A DNA stretch of 64,000 nt from Penelope pileata (lineage: Eukaryota > Chordata > Aves > Galliformes > Cracidae). This document shows positions 25,290-38,600 of this stretch, in pieces (the stretch's first letter is position 1; every line of letters starts with the position of its first letter). Position numbers and translations under genes: made by a program. The notes under the pieces were generated by a model, which searched no databases, was not told the origin of the DNA, and was given only the letters and a program-made list of their open reading frames with translations. The stretch is taken from assembly GCA_013396635.1 (NCBI GenBank), contig WBMW01002338.1, positions 80,168-144,167 on the forward strand, in the 5' to 3' direction.

Positions 25290-25720
25290 GCATTAAGGAC
25301 AGTTTATAATAGCCGGCTTGTCACGAACAAATGGGCTTCAAATTCTGAGCGAGCAGCACTAGTGCCGGATCCTGAGCGTGTCATTGCTGACATCTGAGGG
25401 CAAAACCCCGACCATGACAGCGGGCTGATGGATGGAGATCTCGAAGCTTGTCACGGCTCCCAGGAAAGCAATAAATCAATATCACAGGAAAACCCCGAGC
25501 CCCTGAGTGCTTTAAAAGTCGATAGTAAAATTTAAAATCAATGGGAGGGTTGGCAGGGAGGCAGTGCAGGGGCGGTGTGCAGAGGGGACAGCAGCTATTG
25601 TACAGCTGGGGTAAGCTGCCAGCACGCCAGAGCCTGTAAGCCAATTTTACTTAATAATCCCACTAATGTGGAATGACACTGGTTGTAATCCTTCAGTGAT
25701 TACAGTGTAGACCAATGCCT
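25290..25720. promoter_or_regulatory. Candidate conserved block with retained CpGs
   Basis: Unlike most blocks, this one keeps many scattered CpGs (CACGAAC, GAGCGAGC, GTCGATAG) inside otherwise AT-rich sequence such as CAATAAATCAATATCAC and TTTACTTAATAATCCC. Retained CpG without a CpG island is a pattern seen in deeply conserved non-coding elements. The minus-strand frame 25381-25644 has no recognisable domain. Confidence 0.4.
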
Positions 25721-26170
25721 CAGCATCTCTGGGAGGATTTAACGGACAGTGTGGCATCCAGAAAGCTATAGCCACATTTCTGCTGTCAACTAGAAGAGAA
25801 TATTCAGGCTTGGAAAGCACAGAAGTTGTCTATCTGCTGATTATAAAAAAAAAAAAAAAAAAAAAAAGAGAGCAAAGCTTCCTTGTTGTGAGTGCCTTTG
25901 TGAAGCAGAACCCAAATTCAGGGAAGAAGGAAAAAGGGGGATATGCACAATAGGACACTCTGGGCAGAAAACAGAGAAGTATTTGGATCAGAGTGGGCCA
26001 GGAACGCAGGGACCACTCGGAGGTTTGGCACACAGCTAAGAGAAGGGATCTCTGGAGTCGAGGGGATTTGGAACACTTGTACAATATTATCAATGACTAT
26101 TGCCAGGCTGGGAAGTGCGAAACGGTAGCACAGTTGGGAGGTTTTGGAGGCTGGTGAATCACCGGGGGGG
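25721..26170. other. Spacer with A23 and G11 homopolymers
   Basis: A23 at 25845-25867 and G11 at 26164-26174 flank about 300 bp of ordinary sequence. Both homopolymers are likely polymorphic and error-prone in assembly. Confidence 0.6.
25845..25867. repeat. A23 homopolymer
   Basis: Twenty-three adenines followed by GAGAG. No retrocopied transcript is recognisable upstream. Confidence 0.97.
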
Positions 26171-26174
26171 GGGG
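26164..26174. repeat. G11 homopolymer
   Basis: Eleven guanines preceded by ACC. Capable of intermolecular G-quadruplex stacking and unstable in length. Confidence 0.97.
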
Positions 26175-26560
26175 TTGTTAAATTATCAGCTGTGTATTGA
26201 GAACAGCTGGAACAACTCCAAGAGCCGAGGACAGATGCAAAATTGTTGGAGAGATTAATTCTACATCATCACCAGCAGCCTCGGAGAGGCAATGCAGGCC
26301 AGGAGGCCTGAAGAACAGCTGGTCAGAGTGGACTAGCTGAATTATTGTAATGAAATTAGATAAAAAGCACAGAGGAAATGATTGCAGCCCTTTACAGGGA
26401 AGCAAGAGGCTTTCCATGCTGGAACAGCTGGAGGGCTTGGAGAGACTGTTCTCTCCTGATAGTAATCAGTAAATTAATCAAATTCAGCCAGTGAAGATGT
26501 CTTGTTATGAACAGATGGAAGTTTGGGTTTAACTCTCTGCTTTGCATAAGCATTTTCAAA
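26175..26560. promoter_or_regulatory. Candidate conserved non-coding block
   Basis: Repeat-free, with TTAAATTATCAGCTG near 26178, AGATTAATTC near 26252, GAATTATTGTAATG near 26339 and CAGTAAATTAATCAAATTC near 26467. The E-box CAGCTG, or the word CAGCTGG, recurs several times (near 26188, 26205, 26317 and 26427), mixed with homeodomain cores. Confidence 0.38.
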
Positions 26561-29500
26561 GACAGCAGTAAATCCTCTGGTTCAGGACAGGAGAGGTCTG
26601 AGCATCAGAGTCCCAGGGCAGCACGTACCTGCCCAGAGCCTGGGGCAATCCCAGGACCCAGGAGGGACATGATGAGGCACATTTGCCATCACCTACAATG
26701 CAAGTACCTGTGTCGCATTTCCCCAGAGGAGATACCCCAGACACTTCCCTCACAGCATTTCCTCTCTTCACTGAAGTTGGCTGTTCCCATAGGTGACACC
26801 AGCCCCAGCTGGCTGACACCACTTGCCCAAGCTACTGGCCTAAGATGGTCCTCTGAAGACAAAGCATCAAAAAAAGGACTGGCTCTCTCCAGGTTTTTAT
26901 CTTTCATGAGATTCAAGAGGAGGAAAAATGCCTTCAGATTGTCAGCTCAAGTAAAAGGCAAAGGATAGTACAGTCCTCATCTCTGCTGAGCCTGAGCACA
27001 CAATGCTGCACTCCTGGAAATGCCATAACGAGCAAGCCAGTGGTTCTCCCCACTCTGTAATCCAGCCCTGAAGCAGTATTCCTGCGCAAGGCAACAGTAT
27101 TCCAAATTAGCTATAGCAAAAACATGTATCAGAAAATAACCTTCCTACACCTCAAATAATTAGAGGACATTGTACTCCTTGAATCACAAGAGTTAACACA
27201 TTCCAATCACAATCTGTTTTTAAGGAACCTTATAACTTTGTACTCTTTTCCTGAAAATCATCATACACCTGTCATCAGGCATCTCCTGTGCAGGAGCAGC
27301 TTCTTCCAGACCTGGCTGCTGGGCTTCTGAGCACCCCACGGCTGCAGGAGCAGCATGAGCTCTGGAGGCTCCCAATGGCACGGCAGGATGCTACCCCGAG
27401 CAAAAATAACCATAAAGATGCCTATCTGCTGGCAAGTGAATATTTCCTCTTATTTTAACCACTTGAAATTACTTCTATTTGAGCAGATGAGCGTGTGCCT
27501 GGCAATACTGAAACATATTGTCTTGTATGACCTCATTCTCTGTGTTTTTCGAGTTGTGAGCTGTCCCTCACCATTCAGCATGTGTCCTAATATAGACTCT
27601 CTCCCCCCATCACCAGTATGCTGGGGATGAATCATAAGTCATATTTGTGATGGTGAACCCACATGCCAACCTACATCTGGAGAGATGACTCTTTTCAATA
27701 GCCTTGAATCTGCAGCTCTCTTTGTGAGGATGGAGCTTAACAGGTTGTTCTCCCCATCTAAGAACAAAGAGGCTTTCAAATACCCTTGGTTCTCAGAAAT
27801 GCCTTCTTGTTCCATTTCTGCAGTGTAGGCAGCTTCTGTGAACCTGGCGTATCATATCAACAAGGAGACCAAGAGCGACTGAGCAATAACAGCATAATGG
27901 TTTTCTTGCAGTGGGATTGGAATTAACTCAGAAAATAATCTGAAAATAAAGCGTCTATAAGGAAAACAAAGAAAGCTGAAATGTAGCAACCACATGTCAA
28001 GTCTTCTTATCCATCTGACTAGAACCATGAGAAGTTCGGGAAACGTGCTTGGTCCATCATGGACCTATGTGTTACAGAGCAAAGATTTTAGCTGAAGGAA
28101 AACCCCACGTTCAGCCTAACACTGACCTGACCATTTCACATCTTGCACCACAGGAGGGAAAGAGCAGCTCAAAGGCACACGCCCACCCCACCAGCTATTC
28201 AGTAACATCCCAGGTGGAGTTGAAAAACACCTGGAGGTGACAGCAAGCATCACGGCACAAGGTACCACAGACATCAGCACTACATTTAACGACCGTGCTT
28301 TAATTCGCTGAACTGAATGAAAGTATAAGTCAGCTTAGAGACAGCATCTATGAGCTGTAACACATGGTTTCCCAGCAGAGCACATGGAGAAACACCCTGT
28401 AACTATCAGAGCACTAATTTTAAGCCTTGCTGCAATGACCAGTTAGTGTTTGCAAATGGCAGCGTTAATGGCAAGGTGGGAAGCAGCAGCGTTGCTGGGA
28501 CTCAGGGCATGCTGATCCCCCTGTTGCTTAAGCTGTTGCAAACTAGCTGCTGCCTCCCACTGCTTATTTGGTTTATTATAGTCAGTTTTCCCTAAATGAC
28601 ATAGAAAGGGAAAAGATTTGCGTAGAGAGATTTGTCTTCAGCTCTTCCACTGAGTAACCTTAGACCTGTTCCAGCATCCTCTGCTAAATCTGTTTGCCTA
28701 AATGTGTTCATAAAAATTCAAACCCAATGCAACGCTATGGTAAAAGCAAGCAAAATAAGAACGCAGAAGCAAGAATCATGGAGTCACACTGCCCCGGGTT
28801 TCACCACATACACCAGCATGTGCCAAGGCCCAGGCAGGGATTTCTGGAGAAAAATGTGTCTGAGAATGGCAAAGTGACCTCGAGGACTGGGGAGGAGCTC
28901 GGAGGCAGCTCTGAACCTCTGGGACCTGAAGGGTGGCAAAAGAGAAAACCTGCTCAGGAAAAAAAGAATCATTTCCATGATGATGCAGAGCCTCAGACCA
29001 TCCTGCCCTCCTGCCTCCACATTCATAACAAATGACAATGCACAAACCCAGTGTTTAACAAGGAAGCACTAATGGGAGTCACTGCTAAATCCATTTACAC
29101 GTTTCACCAGTCACATACATCAGCTGCTGGGGATGAGAGGGCTACAGATGTGCAGACATTGTGTAAATGTCTTGGCATTTTTTTACTCATCCCAAAGATA
29201 TTTTACGCACACATAGTGGTACTCTTTTTGCCTTTCAAGCATTCCTCTTGAACACTTCTGAACAACGAATTTTGTATCTCCCCTCCCCGAAGATGATGTG
29301 CTTTTACACCTGAAAACATTTAAGTGGGATTTTTGCCTTAGCACCTTTGTTCCCCATGTTAAGCCGATCAGGCTACAGCACTTTGGAGAAAAAGAAAAGA
29401 AAAACAATGTTGTTTTGTCTGCTAACGTGATTGATGGACAAGTTTCAATTATTGTATCTTTAACTGACTGGGGAGCAGTTGAGAAGAGACAGGCTGCTGA

Positions 29501-30930
29501 AAGATGTGTTACTTCCAGCTCAGTGCTCCTTCCACAGAAACAGTATACAAGGTTGCTCTCTGGTGGTGGCTGCCTGCCTCTGTACCAGCTGCTGCTGGGC
29601 TGCTTCGCTCCATGGACTGAGTGTTAAAATGGTAAATATATATATATTTCAAATCATTAATTGTCCTGATTTTGCTTTCAGGGGCTCCCACCCACAGCAG
29701 CTGTGGGAGGGAGCTGTGCAGCACCTCTGCTCAGAGCATGTCTGGGGTACACAGATCTGCACCAAAGATTTTTTTTCCAGTTTACTCATTTCCTATTACT
29801 GTCAACTCTTTAAAAAGGGCTTTAAAATACAAACAGACTTTGTATTAAATCTGTAAGTTCTGTAAATGGTGCCAGTTCAAAGACTTCTTCTGACTTCGTG
29901 GATTTCATACCAGTGACCAGCTCAGGGGTTGGACACATCACTTCCACCACTGCAGCTATGAATGCAGTTTTGGGTTTTTTGCACTGAAGTTTATGGCACA
30001 CCAATGCTATGTAGTGGTCCTACAAAGTGACACTTGGAGCTGACAATGACACCGCACACCCCTGAAGCACGTGGGCACAGCACCCTTCCATCAGCTGAGC
30101 ACAAGGATAGTTTTGTAGTCACTGATCCTTATGGCTGTTCATGGCTTATTGCCCTGCTTATGGCTCTGAAATGAACCAAATTCCTGCCTGGAAGTGCAGA
30201 TGACTGCTGGAAATTAAGAAGACATTGACTAGGACAGGAAGATTTCCTGCATCTGAAGTTTGCTCTGGTAGCACGCCAGTGGGAGCACAAAAACACCAGC
30301 ACAAAGCACACTTCAGATGCTCTTTCAGCGCTGCTCTCATCAGTACCTTTTCCGGTGCTTTCCCTGGAAATCCCCAGTCTGTTTCCAATGACACACTGAG
30401 GACTCCACCCGCAGGGATCCCCCAGGGAGATGCTCCCCTGGGGAATTTGCCCAGGCAATAGCTTCTGTCCAGCAAAGACTGACATTTGCTCTCTTCCCTC
30501 ACCCATCCTCACTCTGCTGTGACAACCTCTGGCTCCTTTACACCAAGTCAGGTATTTGTCACCTTCAAAAGCAGCCTCACTTCAACAAGATGTGAGTGTT
30601 TGTTGGGACATGGGGACCTCCTCCCTACTGTGGCTCTTTCTTAGGGGTGGCAGCGCTGACCCCTCCTCAGAGCCTATACCCCCACAAACCTCCCATTCCA
30701 GGTCAGATTTGAAAGCCATCTGTCTGCAAAAGAGAAATGCTGGAGGGCAGAGGTTTGAAACAGCCCAAAAAGACTGCAAGGAGTGCCTGTCTCCTAATGC
30801 CAGTGCCCAGCAGCTGGGGTGGAGGTCCCACAGAACCACAGGAGCTCCAGGATGAGGCAGAGGCCAGCACACCTGTCCTTCCCATGCAGGCAAACCTCCC
30901 AAAGGCATGCATTAGAGAGAGAAGCATCTT
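26561..30930. other. Long non-coding stretch, no clear element
   Basis: Mixed sequence. A small (AT)6 lies at 29636-29647. Open frames reach 153 codons (26507-26968) without recognisable domains. Somewhat AT-rich parts near 27100-27260 and 29160-29460 were not distinctive enough to call. Confidence 0.45.
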
Positions 30931-31065
30931 AATCATCCACCCTGCTGCAAATACATTTGCAGAGCTTTAATTGATTAACAGGCAGTCCTTGCCAGCAAAC
31001 GAGCGGTTGGCTCCAGGGAGCTCTTGCTTGCTTGTTTTTAAACAGTGCAAAGTGGAAAAATGGAA
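30931..31065. promoter_or_regulatory. Small candidate regulatory block
   Basis: GCTTTAATTGATTAACAGGC near 30963 combines a TAATTGATTA homeodomain dimer-like word with a TGATTAAC half. It is followed by AACGAGCGG and TGTTTTTAAACAG. Short, repeat-free, unverified. Confidence 0.28.
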
Positions 31066-33815
31066 GGAATAAGCAGTGAAAGCTCCAGGGAGCAGCGCAG
31101 AGGGAGGGAGCAGGGGATGCAGGCAGTGCTGCTCTGCGCTGACCTTGCGGCTGTGGGGAAATGGGCTCAAGCGGCAGCAGCGCACAGTGCCGTGGGGAGC
31201 AGCTGGACAACCACAAACCCCGAACTGCACCTCTGCTTCAAGGCATGGCGGAGGATGTTCTCAATGACTTGTGAAACCTTAGAGCAGTTAAGGAACTGCT
31301 AAAACTGCCTAAAACTCCATAGTGTCTTCATCTTCAGTGATGCAGCAGAAATTGGTGCTATCGTGTGCCAGCTGCCCCACAACTGTTCATCTCTCTCCTT
31401 CCAGCCACTCCCAACCTAGGAGAACTGGCATGATTTTAAAAAAGCCTTTTAAAAGACCCAAGAAGGGCACAGGTCACGGTGACAATGGCTAAGGCAGTGC
31501 GACCAGAGCTCTGATGGCTGTATCATTAGTGGACAGAGCGGTCCATCACCGAGCCTGGCTCTCCAGCAGGTTAAAAGCTGCTCAGGAGAGAAGCAGGACT
31601 GCCAGTCCCCTGCTGAAGCTGTTTCAGAGTAGGGAAATACACGAGATCCCAGGCGGAAGAGAACTGTTGCTGCCAGGACTGCTGGGCTGTGGCTGCCCCT
31701 CTGCTTGGGCTCTGCCTCTTCAGCTGCAGGGGGGATGCCCACGGGTCCTGCTACATCCAGAAAAATCCCTATAATTAGCAGTGCAGGCAGCTGCTCCCTG
31801 CGTGGGACAGGTTTGTGTGCAGCGGTCACACAGGGACAGCCACCCTGCACCAGCATCACTGCCACCTCCCTGCAGCCTCCTGCCTTCCTCGCCTGCACCC
31901 AGTGCAGCCTGACACCGAGCACCAGAAATATCCCGCTGCTGGAAGGCTCTCCAGCACAGAACCAGCACCAGCTAAGGCTGCTTCTAGAAAGCAGGTCTAA
32001 TCTGAGATGGGAGGAAGAATTTTGGGAGAGAAAGAGGGCTGCCAGGTGCAGTCACTGACTGCTTTTTATAAGTCAGACAGTGCGGGGAAACCACTCTTGT
32101 TATATTTTCTTACAACCTTGCAATCCAGTTTAGAACAGAAGATGAGGAGTCGCCCATCTGGGTACAAAGCCTACACCATCAGGCTCAGAAGCTCATTTCC
32201 TCCATGCAGCCCAAAAGGGAGACGCAATATGCTGCAGCACTGGGAATCTGGGGCAGGATCCAATCGTAGGAAGATCCCCATCAGATTCCAAACCACCACG
32301 AACCTCAGCCAAATCAAATTACTCCGACTGCCGAACATATCATTTTCCACCTTAAGCGGAACAGCCTGTCTGCCCTTAACATGCTGCAGCCTCACACCAG
32401 CACAGAGCTGAGCTCGCTAATAGAGACATCTCTCCCACAGCTGTCACGGCAACCCACCTGCTGCTGGGTGCCTCCGCTCACAGTGACAGGCAGGAGTGTC
32501 ACTGGCAGCCTCTCTCTGGCACCCAGTTTTTATCCCTGCCGTGCCCTGTCTGTCTGCCTGTGCTGGGGGAGCACGTGTCTCACCAGACCACTTCCCTGCT
32601 CGCCCTGCTGAGAAAGAGGACTTCATTTTTCTTCTGCCCTGTCCTTCCCATCTATACTTCAGCGGAGAAGGCTGAAAAACGGATCATGACAGGGCAGGAT
32701 CACGACAAGCTGGTGGCAGAAGAAATATAGCCCTCACAAAAGCACCGCACACTCTGCTGACAGAGGTTATGTCAGACTGAACTAAGGACACTGTGCTCAA
32801 CCCGAGCCAAAAGGCCAACAACAAGAAATTTCAGGGGGGAAACAACACCCCACAGCTTTTCCTGCTTATTAATTTTGCCCTACATTCTCGTTAAGCATTA
32901 ATGCCTGTCTGGAGAGCACTCCCCAGCCCCCCAGCTTCTCGCTTACAGCAATGCCAAGGAGGTGGCGACAAAAGCACTTTGGAGATGGGAGCAAGCTTCT
33001 GCGAGCAAGGAGTGACAGCACAGCGTTCCCTCCCCTCAGGTATCGTGTTAAAATGGTGAGGAAACTTCAAGGAGTGCTTTTCATGCCCAAAATGTTCTGC
33101 AGGGAGGAGATCACAGCCCTGGAGCTGGGACAGGGCTCTGGGGCTGGGAACATCTCACTGCTCTGTCAGAGGTTTCCCCCAGGGCTCATCGTATCCAATG
33201 TGAAAACTTCTAGGGACTTCAAAGCAGGTGTCTACTAGTGCTGTGTCAGAAGACAGGCTAGGAACAGAGGTGGTGAGGCTACAGAGAAGGTTAAGTGATC
33301 ACCAAGAAGGATTCAGTAGAAGTGAAGAAATAGTATTAAGAAAAAAAAAAAGCAGACAGCAGCCCAGCAGCAAGAGGAGCTGCTGCACGGAACGGGGAAT
33401 AATGAGCTGTGCAGGTATAGGATGCAAAGTGAGTGCTTAGGCAGCAGCTCTGCAGAACAGGACCTGGGAATTAATTGTAGCATGGGGCAGACATACTCTG
33501 GTTCTGCAAAATATAAAGCCAATATCCCAACAGGATCCACTGCTGGAGTGAGACCAGTAAGGATCCTGCTGTGCCCAGGCTGGCAAGGGGCAAGGCAAAT
33601 GGGAGCACCAGGCTTGTCTCCTGGGGTTGCGCAGGGAAAATGAGGATTATCCAGTTCAGAGACAGGGAAGATCCTCTGAAAGTCCCCAGATCCATAAGAA
33701 GGCTGCTTCAGAACCGTGCTGTGATCGTGATGTTTGGGGTGAGCTCTGCCTTGCCCAGCTAACGTGAGCAGAACTGGGAGCAGCCGCAAAGCCAGCCCTG
33801 GGCCCCACTGAATTC
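31066..33815. other. GC-moderate non-coding stretch
   Basis: Contains A11 at 33341-33351 and a short AT-rich piece near 32865-32905 (TATTAATTTTG, AAGCATTAATGCC). Open frames of up to 157 codons occur on both strands, overlap and lack recognisable domains. Confidence 0.45.
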
Positions 33816-34720
33816 AGCAAGATAATAAAGCTCATGTTTAGACATATAGGCAGCCCTGCTGGCTACTGCCCGAGCATTTCGGGAAATGAAGTCATGGTTT
33901 TGCTTCCCACAAACTTCCCGCATAGCCGCAAGAGCTGGAGGCAGGGACCACGCGGACGCCAGGCTCCTCTCCCATCGGTGGCCCTGGGAACCCATCAGGG
34001 CATTTTTAAGGGAAATCTGTCTCTTACTGCCCACAGACAGAGCCTGAAGTTAATGAAATACTACCAAGTGCCATTTGTGTTTCAGAAAGCATGACGATGT
34101 TAATTAGCGTTCAAATTAAGCAGTAAGATAGAAGTGGGCATATAATGGACCACTAATAAATGCCTTGAGTGTGTTGAGAGACGCAGGTCTGGGAGAAGAG
34201 TGATTTTAATCACCAGGAGTATATTACCGATGGCCCATAGACTCCCTTATTGCTGTTCCAACACGCTGGAATGCTGCATTTCCCCATTAATGCACCCATT
34301 AGCCTTCAGCCCGCTAAAAATTTATCAGTGAAGCCACATTCTGCTTGTTTCTGCTCCACACATGGTCTAATGAATGCAGTTTCAGAGGCACGAGGTGAGC
34401 TCCAGGCAGCAGCCCTGGCTCAGAAAGCTCAGCCTGGGCTGTTTTAGGAGGCAGCAGGGACCCCTGGCACCCAGCACGGCACTGCTGGCACTGGCACCAT
34501 GGCACAACCTGCATGGCCCCGTGTGCAGAGTCAATGCCCAAGCCCAGCGACATCAGTTAAAATAATGCTATTTTTCATTTCCATGTGGATAAATCACTTC
34601 TCCAAAAAGTCATTTGAGCTTAATGCCATTTGTCTGCAGTACAGTGCTAATCAGCAAAGATGTTTTTGTGCAGAGATTGATCGACTCCATGTAAATAGGT
34701 GGAACCTTTAATTAAAACAC
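33816..34720. promoter_or_regulatory. Candidate conserved blocks (two AT-rich cores)
   Basis: Cores at about 34040-34380 and 34550-34720 show CCCATTAATGCACCCATTAG, GATGTTAATTAGCG, TGATTTTAATCACC and CTTTAATTAAAAC, separated by about 150 bp of GC-rich sequence. Neither contains a repeat. The paired arrangement resembles a bipartite enhancer but may be two independent elements. Confidence 0.4.
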
Positions 34721-35319
34721 ACGCACAGACGCTGTGCCCCAGCCTGCTGACAGCACCGTGCAGACCACTTAAGGGGTTGATTCTATTTTAATCCACCCTG
34801 GCATAAATCAGGAGAAAGACCCAGCTCAGCAAAGCACTTAGCACATGTTTAAGTCCATCAGGTTCAGCGAAGTGTTCAAGCATGAGGCGGAGCTCAGCAC
34901 GGGCAGCGCGACTGCTCCCAGGCTGGTGACTCCCGCTCACTGCACCAGGGACCGACTGCAAAACAGCATCCACAGCATCTCATGCACCTGCCTGCACGGA
35001 TAGGGTCAGCACCTTCTCCAAGTAGGGGGCACTTCCCATGGCAGCACACAGCCTTGGGAATACCTCGAGAAAACCTTTGGAGAAATGCTGACAGGGTTCA
35101 GAACACATAGCTAAGGAGCGATGTTTAACCCAATAAAGAAGACTGTAACAAAAAGCTATGAGGAAGTTCAGCACCAACAGGAAATCAGCTTGCTGGCTAA
35201 AAAGCAGAGCTGGCTCCTGCACTGCAGGGTTCCCAGGGTTTGCACTCACCTCAGCTGCTTTTGGGGTAGGCATCCCCTCTGCTCTCCAGCACTATCTATG
35301 CTCCAGGGATCCTTTCTTT
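34721..35319. other. Non-coding spacer
   Basis: Mixed sequence between candidate blocks; nothing specific. Confidence 0.5.
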
Positions 35320-35650
35320 CCAAAAGGATTGTTATTGCTTTGTGGCTATTTTGCTTGAAAATTATTAATTTTGTGTCTGTATTATTTCATGAGACAAATG
35401 GTCATGGCAGCACAACGTGCCAGGTGGGGTCACTGGGTAATATGTCAGAACATTTTAACTCTATGTCACGTTGCACCAATTTCCTTTTGATTATTGTATT
35501 TTTAAAATCCATTAGCAGCTACAGCTCAATACCAATTAAATATACTGTCTCGTTTTCCAGAGTGAAGTGCTTTACTCTGCTTCATAGTGAAGCAATTTGA
35601 CACTTTGAATAAAATAAACATTAATTACAACAATTAACGGAGCAAACCTG
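35320..35650. promoter_or_regulatory. Candidate conserved non-coding block
   Basis: About 330 bp, AT-rich and repeat-free: AAATTATTAATTTTG near 35359, CATTAGCAGC near 35510, ACCAATTAAATATAC near 35531 and AAACATTAATTACAACAATT near 35616. The density of ATTA cores is among the highest in the window. It has abrupt edges against GC-richer sequence on both sides. Confidence 0.42.
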
Positions 35651-38600
35651 GAAAGAGACCAGGCCGACAGAAGCACGTTACTCTGGCCTCACCAGATGGA
35701 ATAGTCTTGGAGAAGGCACCACCAGGCTGTGCCTGCTGCAGGAACCCTGAGGGTGCTGGCAATAAGCGGAGCAACGCAGCATGGTGCAAACCCCAAAGCT
35801 TCCTTGGAATCCACTGCTTCTGGACAATTTGACATACTGGCTGCTGCACAGAAGTGGCCAAAGGTTTGTTCTCGTCAGCAAAACCAGCTGCGAAGGCCTC
35901 CTGCTGGCAGGAGGGGTGAGAGCTGATCACATGAGGAAACCCAAGCTCTTCTGTTGTCAGCCTTCACAAAATCGGGTGTGTGTTCTGCAGAGTTTTGCCA
36001 GCTCTGTGAGCTGCTGATATCGTATTGAACAGGTAACTTTATTCATAAATATATTCAGCCTTTTTTCTCAATGATCCTGTAATACTCTGTAACTGACATA
36101 ATCAGTACCTCTCTGCTCCAGACAGCCAGCAGGCTGTTTCAGTAACTTTTTACAGGAATTACATTTTCTAACTGCAGCTTTCCCACCAAATCCTTTGCCA
36201 CTGACCCTCAGGTTCTGTGCCACCACCATGTTAATCAGGGCATTGCTGCACCAGCACTCGTGCATAGTGAGCATGCAGGAGCCAGGTCCTCGCTGTCACT
36301 TCTGGAAAGCCTCAATCTGCTGAGCTAGAAACCAGCCAAGGACCTGACCTTGGCTGAGAGCAACGCAAGCGCAGCAAACTAACCCCATCACATCGCCAGG
36401 CTGACTGCCTCTAGGACTGTCATCTTCACCTTTTATGAATGAGGAGCAATTGGTTGGGTATGACCTGGAAGATGAAGGACAAGCGACGTGGCACTCAGCG
36501 AGGGCTGCGGGCTCCCTTTTGGGTGACAATGCACAGATACAGCAGAAGCACCTCACGGGAGTGGCTCTTTTCCTAACGAGGTCTGACAAGCAGGGTTTGC
36601 CCACTGGCAGTAAATTATAACAGACAGATTTTCCCTGTACAAACAGCCTCACGTGCAGATCAAACCCAGTGTCACAGCCTGTCCTGTGGCTTTTTGTGTC
36701 TGTCCCTTGCCCACAGTGGATTTATGGAGGCAGATGCTCTGTTTGCAGCTCAGTGATGCTTTACAGCATGAGTGGAGGCTGTGAGGCCAGAAGGAAGCAT
36801 AACACTTCCATGTCACATCCTTCAACTTCAATCTTACCTATTTAAAGTCTTTTATTTAAAGCTGCTCTTGAAAGAGCTGGAGATTCTGAGCCAAGCATCC
36901 CAGCAGGGCACACCACTCCCCAGGCAGTAGATAGCCAAACACGTTCATTGCCGCAGTAGTGACACTGCACAGAAGCATCTGATGAGCTCACTCCTTGCAC
37001 CCTCAACCAGCATTATCCCCTTTACAACAGCTGAGCACCTGAACGTTAAAGTTTAAGGCTCTCCTTCAAAGTCATGGAGTACTAACAAAGACAAAATGTA
37101 GCTTAAATGCAGACTGGAGCTCAAAGGAATCCTTTGTGGATTCATTTGCATTGAGACAAATCTTGTGTAAAACCAGCCAAATTGACTTTGTCCTGGGGCA
37201 AGTTTACAGGGTCACTTGCTTCGAAAGATTGCGTATAATTTTGCAAATCACTAGCCTCTGTCACGGACTAGTGACTCACAGCTTCCTTGTTATTAGAAGC
37301 AGAACATTTCCATCTATACATTATTAAAAACATCATGCATATGTTGGTATGTGTACATCAAGCAAAAGCCCTTGGCCTTCTGCAGTCACTCATTGACTTG
37401 ATGCCACATCGATAGTAGTGGTGACTTAGGAAAAATCTGGCCCCAGTCTTTACTCCTACAGAGTCACAAGGATAATTCCCCTTTCTGCTTACGAGCTTGG
37501 CAGTCACCCGATCTGCTCTTCTGATCCAATGCAGCAGAGCAGGTCTCTGTGAAGATTTGCTTTGACACATTACATCGTGATTACGAGCTAAGCGAATAGC
37601 CAGCCACGGCACCAGCACAGCCTCACTGCAGCCACCCCATGCTTATCACAAGCCCCTTGGACACAAGCGATGGTCCCCAAAGACAGGGGCAAGAGTTTTG
37701 GAACTGCACGCTGCTAGAATCACAGCTAGCTCCAGAGCCAAACCTTCTCAGGGCTGGTGTGGTGACCGAGTGGGCTGCAAGCATCTGATGGAGGGAAGAA
37801 TAGAAAACTGTCCTGTGCAACAGAGTTTGTGTTCAATCAAATCTGAATTTTCTCATGGTCTCAGTCTCCTTAAAGGTGGGTGAAACATGGTAACACTAAG
37901 TGACACGTTCAGGAAGGGAAATGAGCTGAAGCTGTTCTCAAATCTGTTCTGCATTCAGTCCAAACTGCTGAAATGCCCCCACTGTCGATTGTGGAAAGAC
38001 ACACAACTAGGACTTTTCAAATGCTAAATTGCTTATTTTTAAGTTAAATTTTATGTCCATTAAGTTCATTTTACAATGGAACTGAATTTAAAACGTCCTT
38101 AACGGAAAGATACCTGTACTGCTCACAGAGACACAAAATAGTGCCAGACCAGTTTTTTTGCAACACCAGGTAAAGTACATAAGGATAGGCTGATGGACAC
38201 ACACGAAAAGAAAAGTCAGACTCACCCAATAGGCAAAGCAGATCTCTGGCTATGCAGCACTCCTTCTCAGGAAGCAGCCTAGGTCTGAGACATTCTCCCT
38301 CCAGCAACTGGCCTCTATATGAGCCCAGGGTGGCTCTGCCCTGGATCCATCCCTTCAAGTTGTGTGGGGAGCACAGGTGTAAACAATTTACCTGTGCTTC
38401 CTGGCCAGACACACCCCTTCACCAGGTGCTCAATCAAGTTCAAGCCATGACCTAACAGTTCCCCTACAGTATATTAAGTAGAAAATTAAGGAAAAACTTT
38501 GCTTTGGAAAAAAAAACACCCATTTTGATTTCATCAAGATAATTCTGTTTTTTCACATTTATCAGGGGCCCCTGAACAGCAGCGCTGTGCCCTGAGGGGA

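Noticed and set aside
37717..37726. AGAATCACAG as a third CR1 end
   Set aside because: Following sequence lacks the CR1 block (no GTTGGAAGGGACC-type stretch).
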